Positions 38,522-46,600 of a stretch of DNA of 64,000 nt are shown here, piece after piece (position 1 is the stretch's first letter; every line of letters begins with the position of its first letter). The stretch spans positions 372,001-436,000 of the forward strand of contig CAJQUW010015625.1 of assembly GCA_907163375.1 (NCBI GenBank), read 5' to 3'. The translations under genes and the position numbers were made by a program. Origin of the DNA: Prostheceraeus crozeri. Lineage: Eukaryota; Platyhelminthes; Polycladida; Euryleptidae. The notes beneath the pieces are model-generated. The model saw nothing but the letters and a program-made list of their open reading frames with translations. It had not been told where the DNA came from and made no database searches.

Positions 38522-38827
38522 GAAGCTAGACAGAAGTGGAGGAAACTGTCATGAGAGACATGCCTGAGGACAGATTACCTTTGACTGATCGATTGAGGCC
38601 TACTGTATACACTTTGAAATATGGTCAACGAGTAAATTTTATAAAGGAGAAATAGTTGTGTTTCATTGCTAAAATACTTGTCGTACAACCGTAGTGCAAT
38701 GTCCGAAATGCAATTCGATCGGTCATCATGAATTAGTCCTCAGAAAAGGAATCCAGTCGCAGTGCTGATCGTGAGCGTTCAAACATGCCGAGCAAAGTAA
38801 GAAATCACTTTGATGCCGATCGAGTGA
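38522..38827 (+). repeat. Truncated last satellite unit and array edge
   Basis: The nineteenth unit follows the consensus for 306 bp and stops after GATCGAGTGA. The next bases (CACTAACCCGAC) have no counterpart in the unit. No duplication marks the junction, so it is either a breakpoint or the original edge of amplification. Confidence 0.9.
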
Positions 38828-40638
38828 CACTAACCCGACTTTTGACCTTGTGGAAGCGGTGCAGTTTTACTGTGCAGGGCCCCGCTCAGGTGGGTTAGAG
38901 TGTTCAGGAATTGGGGCTGAAACACGAATCCTACCAGAGTTCCTGCTGTTGACTTCCTAGCTGGTACAGGGAACGCAAAACCAGTCCTTTTGAGGACTAG
39001 TTTCAATTTAATTTCATTTTATTTTCAGTATGTATTACATTATTCGTTTGTACTAATTTTTTTTGCAGTCTACTCATTTATTTTACACTAGTTTATTGTG
39101 ACTATCAATTTTATTTATTTATTCAGATTTTGAGTATTTTACCTAGTAATTTTCGTTTGTGCTGCTTATTTCCTTCCTTTTTCTTAATTAATTAATTTAT
39201 TCATTCATTCAATTTTTTTTCATTACCATTATTATTTTTTTTGTTACAATTTAAATATTCCATTACAGTTCGTACTGCACTAATCAATTTCAGCAGTTAA
39301 TCTTTCAGAATTTATTACCATCACTTTCCTTTTTTTCTGTATTTTAATTGTTAGCACGATCTACACTTTGATAATTTCTTGGTTAGCTTATTTTCTATAT
39401 TAAGTTAGGTAACAACGTGAATAATTATCTCCTTTCCCATCTGTAGTGAAATAGGTGATTGATAGCATCTTCCGTCGTATGCAGATTACGCTTGTCATAA
39501 TTGTTTGCGGATTAAAGCTAGATATGATGGGACACAGACCGGTCCTCTTGAGAGATAGATTAAATTTCATGAATAGTTAGACACCAATCGGTCCATTTAT
39601 AACAAGTCTAGTTCCTTATTTCATGTTCTTCATGGAGTATTTCCAGGTGAGACGTTGTAGGTCGATTCTAGCAAGTTCAGTACCCATACTCGTACTGTAG
39701 TTTTACTAGTATTTTATTTTATTTTTTCTTTTCTTCAAAGTTCATTATAAATTTATTCATGACAGTTATATTTTGTAGAGTAGGCTTAATCTTAGTTTAT
39801 TTTATGTAGTTGTAACTGAGATTCCTAGAGGATGATGATTTTCATTTAAATAGGCAAGAAAGCACAATAAGATGTCGACTTTTTCATGAAGACTTCCATT
39901 ATAAAAGAATCATGAAATTCCCTTGATAATCAGCTTGATTTCCGCTTAGTTAGGATGCTTTAGCAAACATTCATTCATTTTGATATCCAACTTGTTTCAT
40001 TCTACTTGGATAGAGGAGTCATCTCGGTAGTGTATAAATTGTCAAAATTTTGACTGTTTTAGAACTGCTCAAATGATTTTTTGAACCACGGGAACGTAAT
40101 CCGATGTCAGTTAATGTACAGTCATTTGACTGACCATTTGCTAGCCAACTGACGGCCCAGTGACACTTGAAATATCTCGCGTGATATTCCGTCTTTTGAC
40201 TACTTCTACAAATATTTTTAGTAGCATAATTGAGGAATCATGAAAGGAAATATACACACTAATTAACAGAATTTCTCTTCTTTCTAGTGCTTGTAGTCTT
40301 TCATTTTCATGCATGCGATTGACTTTAATACCGAAAAGTTTAGCTGTAGTGTATATTTTAGATGGAATTTGCATTCTGCAGAATGCAGAGTTTTAAGAAA
40401 CGAATAAAAGATCGGCCTTTCATACATTTTTATACATAAGTACTTATTTTTCTAGAATATGTGAGACTATACCCCTGCAGCATTGAGACGACAACGTATC
40501 ACGATTAAAGACAGCTCAGCTCGTCACAAAAAAGGATATCTCAGCTGATGTAAAATGTCCATGAACGTGTCGTCTCTAGGCATTACTTTTGAGACGAGTA
40601 ATGGCGAGTTTATGTGACCAGTTTTCTGACGAGATATC
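38828..40638. other. Host spacer, no gene seen
   Basis: T-rich, low-complexity DNA (runs of TTTATTT, TTAATTAATTAATTTA, TTCATTCATTC) between the satellite and the second Polinton. Short open frames occur on both strands but none has protein texture. Composition is compatible with intron or intergenic DNA. The Polinton inserted at its right end, with TATCTA as the target. Confidence 0.6.
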
Positions 40639-40644
40639 TATCTA
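40639..40644. repeat. Left target-site duplication TATCTA
   Basis: Six bases directly before the element's AGTAGTAAG terminus. The same six bases follow the other terminus at 63,287-63,292. A 6-bp duplication is what Polinton integrases make. Confidence 0.93.
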
Positions 40645-41213
40645 AGTAGTAAGTAAAACTCCACCACTGGACCGCGCAAGATGGCCGCCGTCGCTGACGT
40701 CCCCCCTCCTGTCAGTCGAGTCGGTCATGGTGTGCCGTCGTGTTGCTTCGTGTCTGACGTCCCCCCCTCTGGCCGGCCGACGTAGCGCGAGGTGGTGTGT
40801 GCTGCGCTCTCCAGGTTGGCGTGGTGTGCCGGCCAGGTTGGGGGGGTGGAATGTCGTAGCTCACCTGAAAAAATCCTAAGTGTTTTTGTCTAAGACGGAT
40901 TTTGTCTTACAGCTACTCGTTTGAAAGAGGAGAAAAAACTGCTCGACAACATTTTTTGTTGCGAGTCAATCGGACCAGCCGTTCAAAAGTTAGAGCGGTT
41001 ACAAGATTTTAGGTCGGAGCTCACCTGAAAAAATCCTAAATGTCAGAGTGACTTTGTATGGACAAAATTTTGAAAATTTTCCAAAGTGTGTCATTTCGAC
41101 CTGGGACCTTTACCAAAACATTTTTGATCAAATTTCTCCGAACGAGGGGGGAGGGGGGGTCCGTGAAATTTGATGAAAAATGTTTTGGTAAAGGTCCCTG
41201 GTCGAAATTCGGA
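40645..41213. repeat. Left terminal inverted repeat of the Polinton
   Basis: The outer 200 bp match the reverse complement of 63,010-63,286 (ACTCCACCACTGGACCGCGC, the GACGTCCCCCC blocks, the GGTTGGCGTGGTGTGCCGGC block). Inside this, one unit of the 290-bp repeat that is present three times at the right end is found (40,856-41,130). The left end is shorter: one copy of the 70-bp GACGTC block against two at the right. Confidence 0.92.
41094..41207. repeat. Large palindrome with G-rich loop in left TIR
   Basis: The arm TTTCGACCTGGGACCTTTAC... at 41,094-41,135 is inverted at 41,166-41,207 (GTAAAGGTCCCTGGTCGAAA), around a loop with a G-run (GGGGGGAGGGGGGG). The three right-end units carry the inner arm with a G-run and the outer arm is missing beside it, so this hairpin is particular to the left end. 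Confidence 0.8.
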
Positions 41214-41442
41214 AGTTTTAAATTTTTCAGAATTTTCACCACACTGGAGCTCCCACACTTAGGAATTTTTTCACTTGTGGCATGTTACATGGGCATGTGC
41301 TGACGCACCAACTTCCCGTGGTCATATGAGAATGGTTCAGGTGTCATATGATAGAGAATGATGAGACGAATCGTCTGCAACAAACCGCATGTCGCTACAA
41401 TGAATACTTTCGATAGAGCCATTTTAAGTTTTCTTCCGAGCA

Positions 41443-41475
41443 TATATAAACCCCGACAACGTAAGTCTGATCACT
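41443..41475 (+). promoter_or_regulatory. TATA-box promoter for the 384-residue gene
   Basis: TATATAAA at 41,443-41,450, with initiation expected about 30 bp downstream near TCACTTC. A strong splice-donor-like GAG/GTAAGC at 41,491 and an acceptor-like TTACAG ending at 42,053 suggest a leader intron of about 560 bp, ending 19 bp before the ATG at 42,073. That would explain the long gene-free stretch 41,214-42,072. Two GTCATATGA words lie upstream at about 41,322 and 41,342. Confidence 0.65.
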
Positions 41476-42072
41476 TCATCGAAAGACGAGGTAAGCGACG
41501 GTCGTCGCTCTGAGCTCCCGATATCGGGTGTTTCAAAGGACTCTATCTTTTGAAGTAGGCAAGCTATCTTCTTATTTCAAAGTTTGTGTGATAGAGTGTG
41601 ATAGTGTCTTTACTACTGATAAATTTTTTTAAAAGTAGTATGAGTAGTAAAAATGCGGAATTTTTTAAAATTTCTTAATTTTCAGTTTTTTCAAAGTTTT
41701 AACATGTAGACTAAGGTTTTCAAGTATTCTGAGTTCAAATCTGCTATGAGATTTGAAATTTAACTAAGTCTAAGGCAGCTTTGAGGGGTTAGATTCCAGC
41801 TACTGATCACTACCTTTGACTCGGCGTTGCTGTTACCACTTCGGGGCAGTGACAATGATGTCTTCAGCTGTAAATAGCTGGTATCGGGGAAGATCTCTCA
41901 CTTCCCTAGTGATCAGTACAAGGCCTTCGGGCTGTCGACGGGATCGAGTGCCACTCACTACACTCAAATCTATCATTCCTCACTAAGTGTAGTGTTTAGG
42001 AATATGACTGCACTACATGATTCCAAACTTATACAAATTTCATTATCTTACAGTTAACGAGAAATCTCAGGC

Positions 42073-43227
42073 ATGGCAAACGATAAGAATCGCAAATTCC
42101 ATATCAAAATGTGCACATGTGGGCGAATCAATCGCAGTGCGTACGCCAAGGCGCATGTAAAGAAGGCGGGCACTGACCACATGATTATCCTGAATAGGGT
42201 TGCGTGTGTAAAGTGTAGAGTGTTGAAGGGTGATGAGGATGAGGCGCGATTTTACAGAGTGCATGCAGATTGCAGTGGAGGTTTGGTGAATGACCTGAGA
42301 TTCACGCAGTTGATTGTTGAAGAGAGGGAGCGAATGTTGGCGATAGAGCGAGACGGGAAGGTGGAGAATGTTGTTGAGAATGATGAGTTGGCGAAAGCAG
42401 TTGCTTCGTTGGAGGCTGAGATTGAGCGAAAGAGAGTGCTTCAGAGTGATGATGAGGATGATGTGGATTTAGATAGGGAGCGTGTGAGGAAGTTGAGCTC
42501 TTCTTCCTCGGAGTTCTCCAACATAGTTGTTGAGGACCCCCCGCAGAGCTCATCTTCTCCAAAAGTGAAGAGTGGTGGGATTCGTGTGCAGTCGGCGAGG
42601 TGGTTAAAGGATGAAGAGAAGAAGCATGTGTCGCAGCAGATGGCGCATGATTTCTTGGTAAATAAGTATGAGAGTTTGAAGAAGGTGAAGGATGAAGTCG
42701 TGAATGAGTTAGATGCGTTGAAAAAGAAGGAACTGAAGTCGAAGGAGATAGCGGATGAGAATATTCGAATGAGGCGTAGTGTGACTGATTTGAAGAATAA
42801 GACGCGAGAGTTGGAAGAGAAGAATGATGACTGTGAGAAGAGGGCGAGTGCTGCAGAGAGAAGAATGAGAGATGCAGAAGCGAAGTTTGAGGAGATTATG
42901 AAGGAGATGAGTGTGTTGAGAGCGAGGAATGTTGAGTTGGAGAGGACTGTGGCTCGGTGGGGTGATGAGAGACAGGCATTTGAGAAGTTGGAGCGCATGA
43001 GGGATGAGTGGAATCGTGTGAATGAGGATAGGTTGTTTGAGTTTCACATCCCTATTCGGGATAATCATTTGGACGGTGAAGTCCTCGTCAACCGTAGTGT
43101 CGACGAGTCCATCATTTGTTACAATGGCTATCCGACCAAGAAATGTTTGCATGCCACACTGAGAATGCGCGGACATTTGCATAAATTTTCTGTTAGGAAG
43201 CGCGCGAGACTGCCTAAGGATGGCTAA
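42073..43227 (+). CDS. Coiled-coil protein with N-terminal Cys cluster (Polinton accessory)
   Basis: 384 residues. The N-terminal 70 residues carry paired cysteines (MCTCGRI, CVKCRVL, ADCSGG) that could bind zinc. A Ser-rich acidic linker (about 120-165) follows, then a long Lys/Glu coiled coil (about 190-310). The C-terminal 70 residues (FHIPIRDNHLDGEVLVNRS...) look like a compact basic domain. No family recognised. It is more GC-rich, with many GAG/AAG codons, than the virion genes. A TATA box and a leader intron candidate precede it, so it may be an early regulatory or scaffold protein. A splice-like GTAAGT...TTGCAG pair (43,232-43,291) lies just beyond its end. Confidence 0.65.
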   Translation: MANDKNRKFHIKMCTCGRINRSAYAKAHVKKAGTDHMIILNRVACVKCRVLKGDEDEARFYRVHADCSGGLVNDLRFTQLIVEERERMLAIERDGKVENVVENDELAKAVASLEAEIERKRVLQSDDEDDVDLDRERVRKLSSSSSEFSNIVVEDPPQSSSSPKVKSGGIRVQSARWLKDEEKKHVSQQMAHDFLVNKYESLKKVKDEVVNELDALKKKELKSKEIADENIRMRRSVTDLKNKTRELEEKNDDCEKRASAAERRMRDAEAKFEEIMKEMSVLRARNVELERTVARWGDERQAFEKLERMRDEWNRVNEDRLFEFHIPIRDNHLDGEVLVNRSVDESIICYNGYPTKKCLHATLRMRGHLHKFSVRKRARLPKDG

Positions 43228-43321
43228 CTTGGTAAGTGAAAAGCAAATAAGATAGTATATCCTATTCTAATACATATCATTTTCATTGCAGATCTTTTCC
43301 CCGCCTTCACCACCCCATCAC

Positions 43322-43468
43322 GTTACTCCCGAGAACGAACCATCGGCTCTCTTAAGGGCCACCTAGGGGCAAGACATGATAGAACCTCCACGCGGTTTGC
43401 CCTAGGCAGTCTTCGGACTGGCGAATACTATCATTAAGTTGAATCTGCTATCAGTCAACTTGAACGTT
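43322..43468. repeat. 147-bp direct repeat, copy 1
   Basis: This block (starting GTTACTCCCGAGAACGAACC) recurs at 43,859-44,005 with only a few differences. The two copies flank the small acidic gene, so a duplication or a composite insertion put them there. Confidence 0.9.
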
Positions 43469-43533
43469 ATGCAGTCGATTGCCATCCCTGAAGCATTCTG
43501 ATTCGCTGTTGAGCAATTCATTGTTGAAAACCC

Positions 43534-43541
43534 TATATAAG
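43534..43541 (+). promoter_or_regulatory. TATA box of the small acidic gene
   Basis: TATATAAG, 41 bp before the ATG at 43,582. The short leader places initiation near TTCTCATTC at about 43,560. Confidence 0.7.
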
Positions 43542-43581
43542 CCAGAAGATTGTAGCGCTTCTCATTCAATTTTAAGTCACG

Positions 43582-43851
43582 ATGGAAGCAACATCTGCTA
43601 GTACCATTCCCGACTTCATCATCCTCGACGAGTGGGATGAAGACAACGCCATTCCCGACTTCATCATCCTCGACGAGTGGGATGAAGAGGATGAGAAGAA
43701 GGGGAAGATCAAGAAGATCGTTTGGACGGATGAGGTGTGGACTCCTAATACCACTCGCATCCGAAAGGTGCCAGATGCACCAGCACGGCTTAGGCGGTAT
43801 AGGGTATACGAGAACCTAACCGTCATACCTATTGACTATTCAAGCCAATAG
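43582..43851 (+). CDS. Small acidic protein with duplicated IPDFIILDEWDE motif
   Basis: 89 residues. The motif IPDFIILDEWDE stands twice in tandem (about residues 9-20 and 24-35), the second copy at near-identical DNA sequence, so the duplication is recent. A Lys-rich stretch and a basic tail follow. An acidic/aromatic hydrophobic motif of this kind fits a short linear docking or activation motif, but that is inference. A TATA box stands at the right distance, which supports a real gene. It sits between the two 147-bp repeats. Confidence 0.65.
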   Translation: MEATSASTIPDFIILDEWDEDNAIPDFIILDEWDEEDEKKGKIKKIVWTDEVWTPNTTRIRKVPDAPARLRRYRVYENLTVIPIDYSSQ

Positions 43852-44451
43852 TCATTTTGTTACTCCCGAGAACGAACCATCGGCTCTCTTAAGGGCCACC
43901 ATGGGGCAAGACATGATAGAACCTCCACGCGGTTTGCCCTGGGCAGTCTTCGGACTGGCGAATACTATCATTAAGTTGAATCTGCTATCAGTCAACTTGA
44001 ACGTTGCAAATGAAGTTCGGTGTAATACTTCCTTTCGACGGGCGTTCCTGTAAAGGGCGGCGGTGAAACCCGTAGCTATGTATACCGCAAGGGACATTCG
44101 GCAATGGTCAATCTTGTTAAACCTCTCTGCGGCATGTTTGCAAGTGATTGCCTCTGTTTCAACGTAGTATGCATTCTCGCCAGGGCGACATTTAGCCAAC
44201 TGTCGAAGGTTGCCTAAAACTTTCCATTGCATACGTTATGAGAACCATGAGTTCTACCTGTCTCTATCAATGAGACGAATTGATGAATGGAATGAAATGG
44301 GAGGACACTCACGCGCCACACGCAACATAACACACTTCTCTCTTCCGTAGTCTAACAAGCTCTTTACACATGGATCGCAGTCGATTGCTATCCCTGTATC
44401 AGAAGTGTAAGCTATCTTAATTTTATTTGACACTATTTCATCTACCATCAT
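43852..44451 (-). other. Possible minus-strand coding remains between repeats
   Basis: Two minus-strand open frames (43,852-44,232, 126 residues; 44,254-44,451, 65 residues) have plausible amino-acid texture but no recognised family. The sequence overlaps both the 147-bp and the 206-bp repeats. It may be debris of an accessory gene. It covers the stretch between the small acidic gene and the tandem duplication. Confidence 0.25.
43859..44005. repeat. 147-bp direct repeat, copy 2
   Basis: Second copy of the block at 43,322-43,468. An open frame (43,832-44,053 plus) and one on the minus strand (43,852-44,232) run through it; neither resembles a known family. The minus-strand reading (FNLMIVFASPKTA, SIMSCPMVALKRADGSFSGV) has the better protein texture. 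Confidence 0.85.
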
Positions 44452-44756
44452 CGCCCATATGAAATGTTATAAGATTTACAAGTTAGACTAAGCGTGCTAC
44501 TATTTCCAAATGAAAAAGTATACATGGTTAAATCATCCACTTAAGCCCATCCGTAGTCTAACAAGCTCTTTACACATGGATCGCAGTCGATTGCTATCCC
44601 TGTATCAGAAGTGTAAGCCATCTTAATTTTATTTAACACATTTTCATGTACCATCATCGCCCATATGAAATGTTATAAGATTTACAAGTTAGACTAAGCG
44701 TGCTACTATTTCCAAATGAAGAAGTATACATGGTTAAATCATCCACTGAAGCCCCA
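44345..44756. repeat. 206-bp tandem duplication
   Basis: 44,345-44,550 is repeated directly at 44,551-44,756 with few changes. The word GCAGTCGATTG(C)CATCCCTG is also found at about 43,470, next to the 147-bp repeat, so this accessory region has been rearranged more than once. Confidence 0.92.
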
Positions 44757-44804
44757 TTCAAGTAAGTCAGTATGAAAGCAAAGATAATACGAAATAAAAA
44801 TTTA

Positions 44805-45254
44805 TTATGGCATGTATTTCAAAAGGTCTTCATCGTCAATATCGTCACAGAGTCTGACTTCTTCACATAGATCGCAAAAACAGTTCATTTGCTTCAGTCG
44901 TTCTTCTACCGCGAGCCTCACTTTGTCGATGTACTCCCACTCCACCATAGTTCGTGGCTGGGAGTTGGGGGTGTACCATTCCCATAATTGGTGGAGGAAT
45001 TTGGTGCTGGTGATCTCCATCACATCATCAGTATCGTACTGCAGATACTTCCACCTCACGCCTGTTAAGTCGGGACACTCCTTCTCACATACACTCTCTT
45101 CGTCGTCCGCTGGTAATGACAACTTTCTGATATTGTCCAGTCGGCATATTTTCTCCACCTTCCCCTTCGTTGGAGCGTTTGGTGCAACGAGCGCCATTGG
45201 TGTTGAGCATGGAGAAGAGAATTTTGTGCTCGGCGTTGTCGGAGGGCTTGTCAT
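44805..45254 (-). CDS. Unknown acidic protein with C-terminal Cys motif (149 aa)
   Basis: 149 residues: a Thr/Pro/Ser-rich start, a middle with RWKYLQYDTDD and LWEWYTPNSQPRTMVEWEY, and an acidic end with CFCDLCEEVRLCDD. No known family. Support for a real gene is good: an AATAAA immediately at the stop, CCAAT words upstream (ACCAATCAG, GCCAATGAA), and a shared TATATATATA box at 45,352 with the divergent polymerase region. The cysteines (CFCDLC) could bind metal. The divergent arrangement suggests joint regulation. Confidence 0.6.
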   Translation of the reverse strand: MTSPPTTPSTKFSSPCSTPMALVAPNAPTKGKVEKICRLDNIRKLSLPADDEESVCEKECPDLTGVRWKYLQYDTDDVMEITSTKFLHQLWEWYTPNSQPRTMVEWEYIDKVRLAVEERLKQMNCFCDLCEEVRLCDDIDDEDLLKYMP

Positions 45255-45351
45255 GTTGACTGTGAATAATAACTTTGAAATGTTTTCTAATTCTTAAGTA
45301 TCAACAAGCAACCAATCAGAATGAACAGCCAATGAATGATGAATATGAAAG

Positions 45352-45363
45352 TATATATATAAA
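45352..45363. promoter_or_regulatory. Bidirectional TATA-type promoter before the PolB region
   Basis: TATATATATAAA between a minus-strand gene (start 45,254) and the plus-strand zinc-finger/PolB region. CCAAT words at about 45,311 and 45,330. On the plus strand an ATG at 45,533 is followed at once by a donor-like GTAAG, with an acceptor-like TTTCAG ending at 45,602. This leader structure fills 45,255-45,688. Confidence 0.65.
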
Positions 45364-45688
45364 GTGACATTCGTGTCATTTCACTTTGTCTTTGAGACGT
45401 ATAAGTGAAGTGTTCTCTGGCGAATTCTGTTATTATTTGAGGCGTACAAGTGAACTCCTCTCTCGTGAATTAGAAGTTTGAGTGAAGTCTCTATCTTGTT
45501 GAAGTATCAACCTAAAACTTGATTTCGTTGAAATGGTAAGTTGAAAATTTCTTCACTCATCTCCCTCAAACGTGTGGCTAATAGCATCTTCCTCAATTTC
45601 AGGCATCAACTTCATCACCAACACCCTCCCTTCTCGAGGAAAGTTTAGAGTTGTTGAGTCAAAGTAGGTTGTAACAATACACTGAGAC

Positions 45689-46474
45689 TTGAACAGAGAT
45701 GATAGAATGATTTCTCTTTCAGGTGATGTGAGTTCCAGCTCAGGACTCTCGCGACAAGGCAACGAGTGGGAATGTGCCGACTGCGGACATATGTTTACAA
45801 GGAAGCACAGTCTCCTTCGACACATCAAACAACGTGTGTGTCAACGCAAAGCGGCGTCAATCTCCGGAGGTGAAGTTGATTCTGACGATGACATCTCCTT
45901 TCCTTGCGATTTGTGCCCTCTTTCTTTTGATAGTCACTTTCAGCGATCTTCGCACAGACTTCAACACACGCATGCAAATGATCACTACACCAACGGTACC
46001 TCTACCATCTCCCTCATTAATGTTTCACATAATAATTTAGTACGCGACTACTGCATGGAGTCCAATACTCAAATAGTAGATTTTCCTGACTGGCTCCTTC
46101 AAAATTCAAACATTATCGAAGCGCTCTTCAACAATTTAGACAATTTTAGAATGAAGGCGCTCATCTACCTTAAACTAAAATATATTAAAATAGATTTTCA
46201 AACGGGTCAAGTGACGGAGAGAATACAGTTTCATGTTCCTTCCTCTTCCGCAACCGAAGTTGTAGACTGCGAGTCTTGGCTAAATTTTCACATTCAATGT
46301 TTAAAATCAAATGTAGATAAATTCAATCAACGCGACAGCGCTCTCATTTTTGATGGTGTGGACTCAGCCATATTCAAAATTTCCCTATTAGAAAGTCATG
46401 CAGCTCGAGGCACATTTAAACTACCAAAAACGTTGTATAATAAGAAAGCTGTCATCAATGTCGATTGTAAATAG
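45689..46474 (+). CDS. Zinc-finger region upstream of PolB (Polinton)
   Basis: An open frame of about 261 residues. Two C2H2-like fingers are clear: ECADCGHMFTRKHSLLRHIK and CDLCPLSFDSHFQRSSHRLQH. After a linker comes the domain typical of sequence before PolB in invertebrate Polintons (FNQRDSALIFDGVDSAIFKI, then a KTLYNKKAVIN end). Because the gene region is broken it is listed apart from the polymerase frame. The frame has no ATG at its start, which fits the splice-like signals in the leader. The fingers probably bind DNA, perhaps at the ends or with the polymerase. Confidence 0.7.
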   Translation: MNRDDRMISLSGDVSSSSGLSRQGNEWECADCGHMFTRKHSLLRHIKQRVCQRKAASISGGEVDSDDDISFPCDLCPLSFDSHFQRSSHRLQHTHANDHYTNGTSTISLINVSHNNLVRDYCMESNTQIVDFPDWLLQNSNIIEALFNNLDNFRMKALIYLKLKYIKIDFQTGQVTERIQFHVPSSSATEVVDCESWLNFHIQCLKSNVDKFNQRDSALIFDGVDSAIFKISLLESHAARGTFKLPKTLYNKKAVINVDCK

Positions 46475-46600
46475 CAGTGTTTCAAATACGCAGTCCTATC
46501 CATCCTTCACTATAATGATATCAACGCGCATCGAGATCGCACCTATAGCTATAGACAGTGGGAGGATGAACTAGACTTTGAAGGTTGTGATAGTAACAAC

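Larger units (their letters stand above)
9470..38827 (+). repeat. Tandem satellite array, 1,614-bp unit, 18.2 copies
   Basis: The sequence repeats head to tail with a period of 1,614 bp. Eighteen full units fill 9,470-38,521, and a 306-bp partial unit ends abruptly at 38,827. One unit (from 27,224) is 1 bp short and one (from 35,293) is 1 bp long. Units differ by only a few substitutions each. Each unit holds the 3' end of a non-LTR retrotransposon, a non-coding block with TTGGCCC/GGCCCAAT-type motifs, and a 69-codon open stretch. Variants are shared by neighbours, not scattered: for example a T in the GTCGG(C/T)CC motif in units 4, 7, 8 and 9, and CAGACGTGAC in units 9-13 and 18. That is the signature of local unequal exchange. 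Confidence 0.97.

Noticed and set aside
9470-38827. CRISPR or rDNA-like array
   Set aside because: No spacers between short repeats, a unit of 1,614 bp, and no rRNA sequence in it.
9470-38827. Pure assembly artefact
   Set aside because: Units carry different, ordered variants and two 1-bp length changes, so they are real different copies; the exact number could still be wrong.
38828-40638. tRNA or other RNA gene in the spacer
   Set aside because: No cloverleaf boxes or stable structured block could be seen by reading.
40141-41303. Small open frames in the host spacer and left TIR
   Set aside because: Those in the TIR repeat in the right end with the 290-bp unit; the one in the spacer has no recognisable pattern.
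42302-43182. Minus-strand frames opposite the coiled-coil gene
   Set aside because: Ser/Leu/Phe-rich mirror images of Glu/Lys-rich codons on the plus strand.
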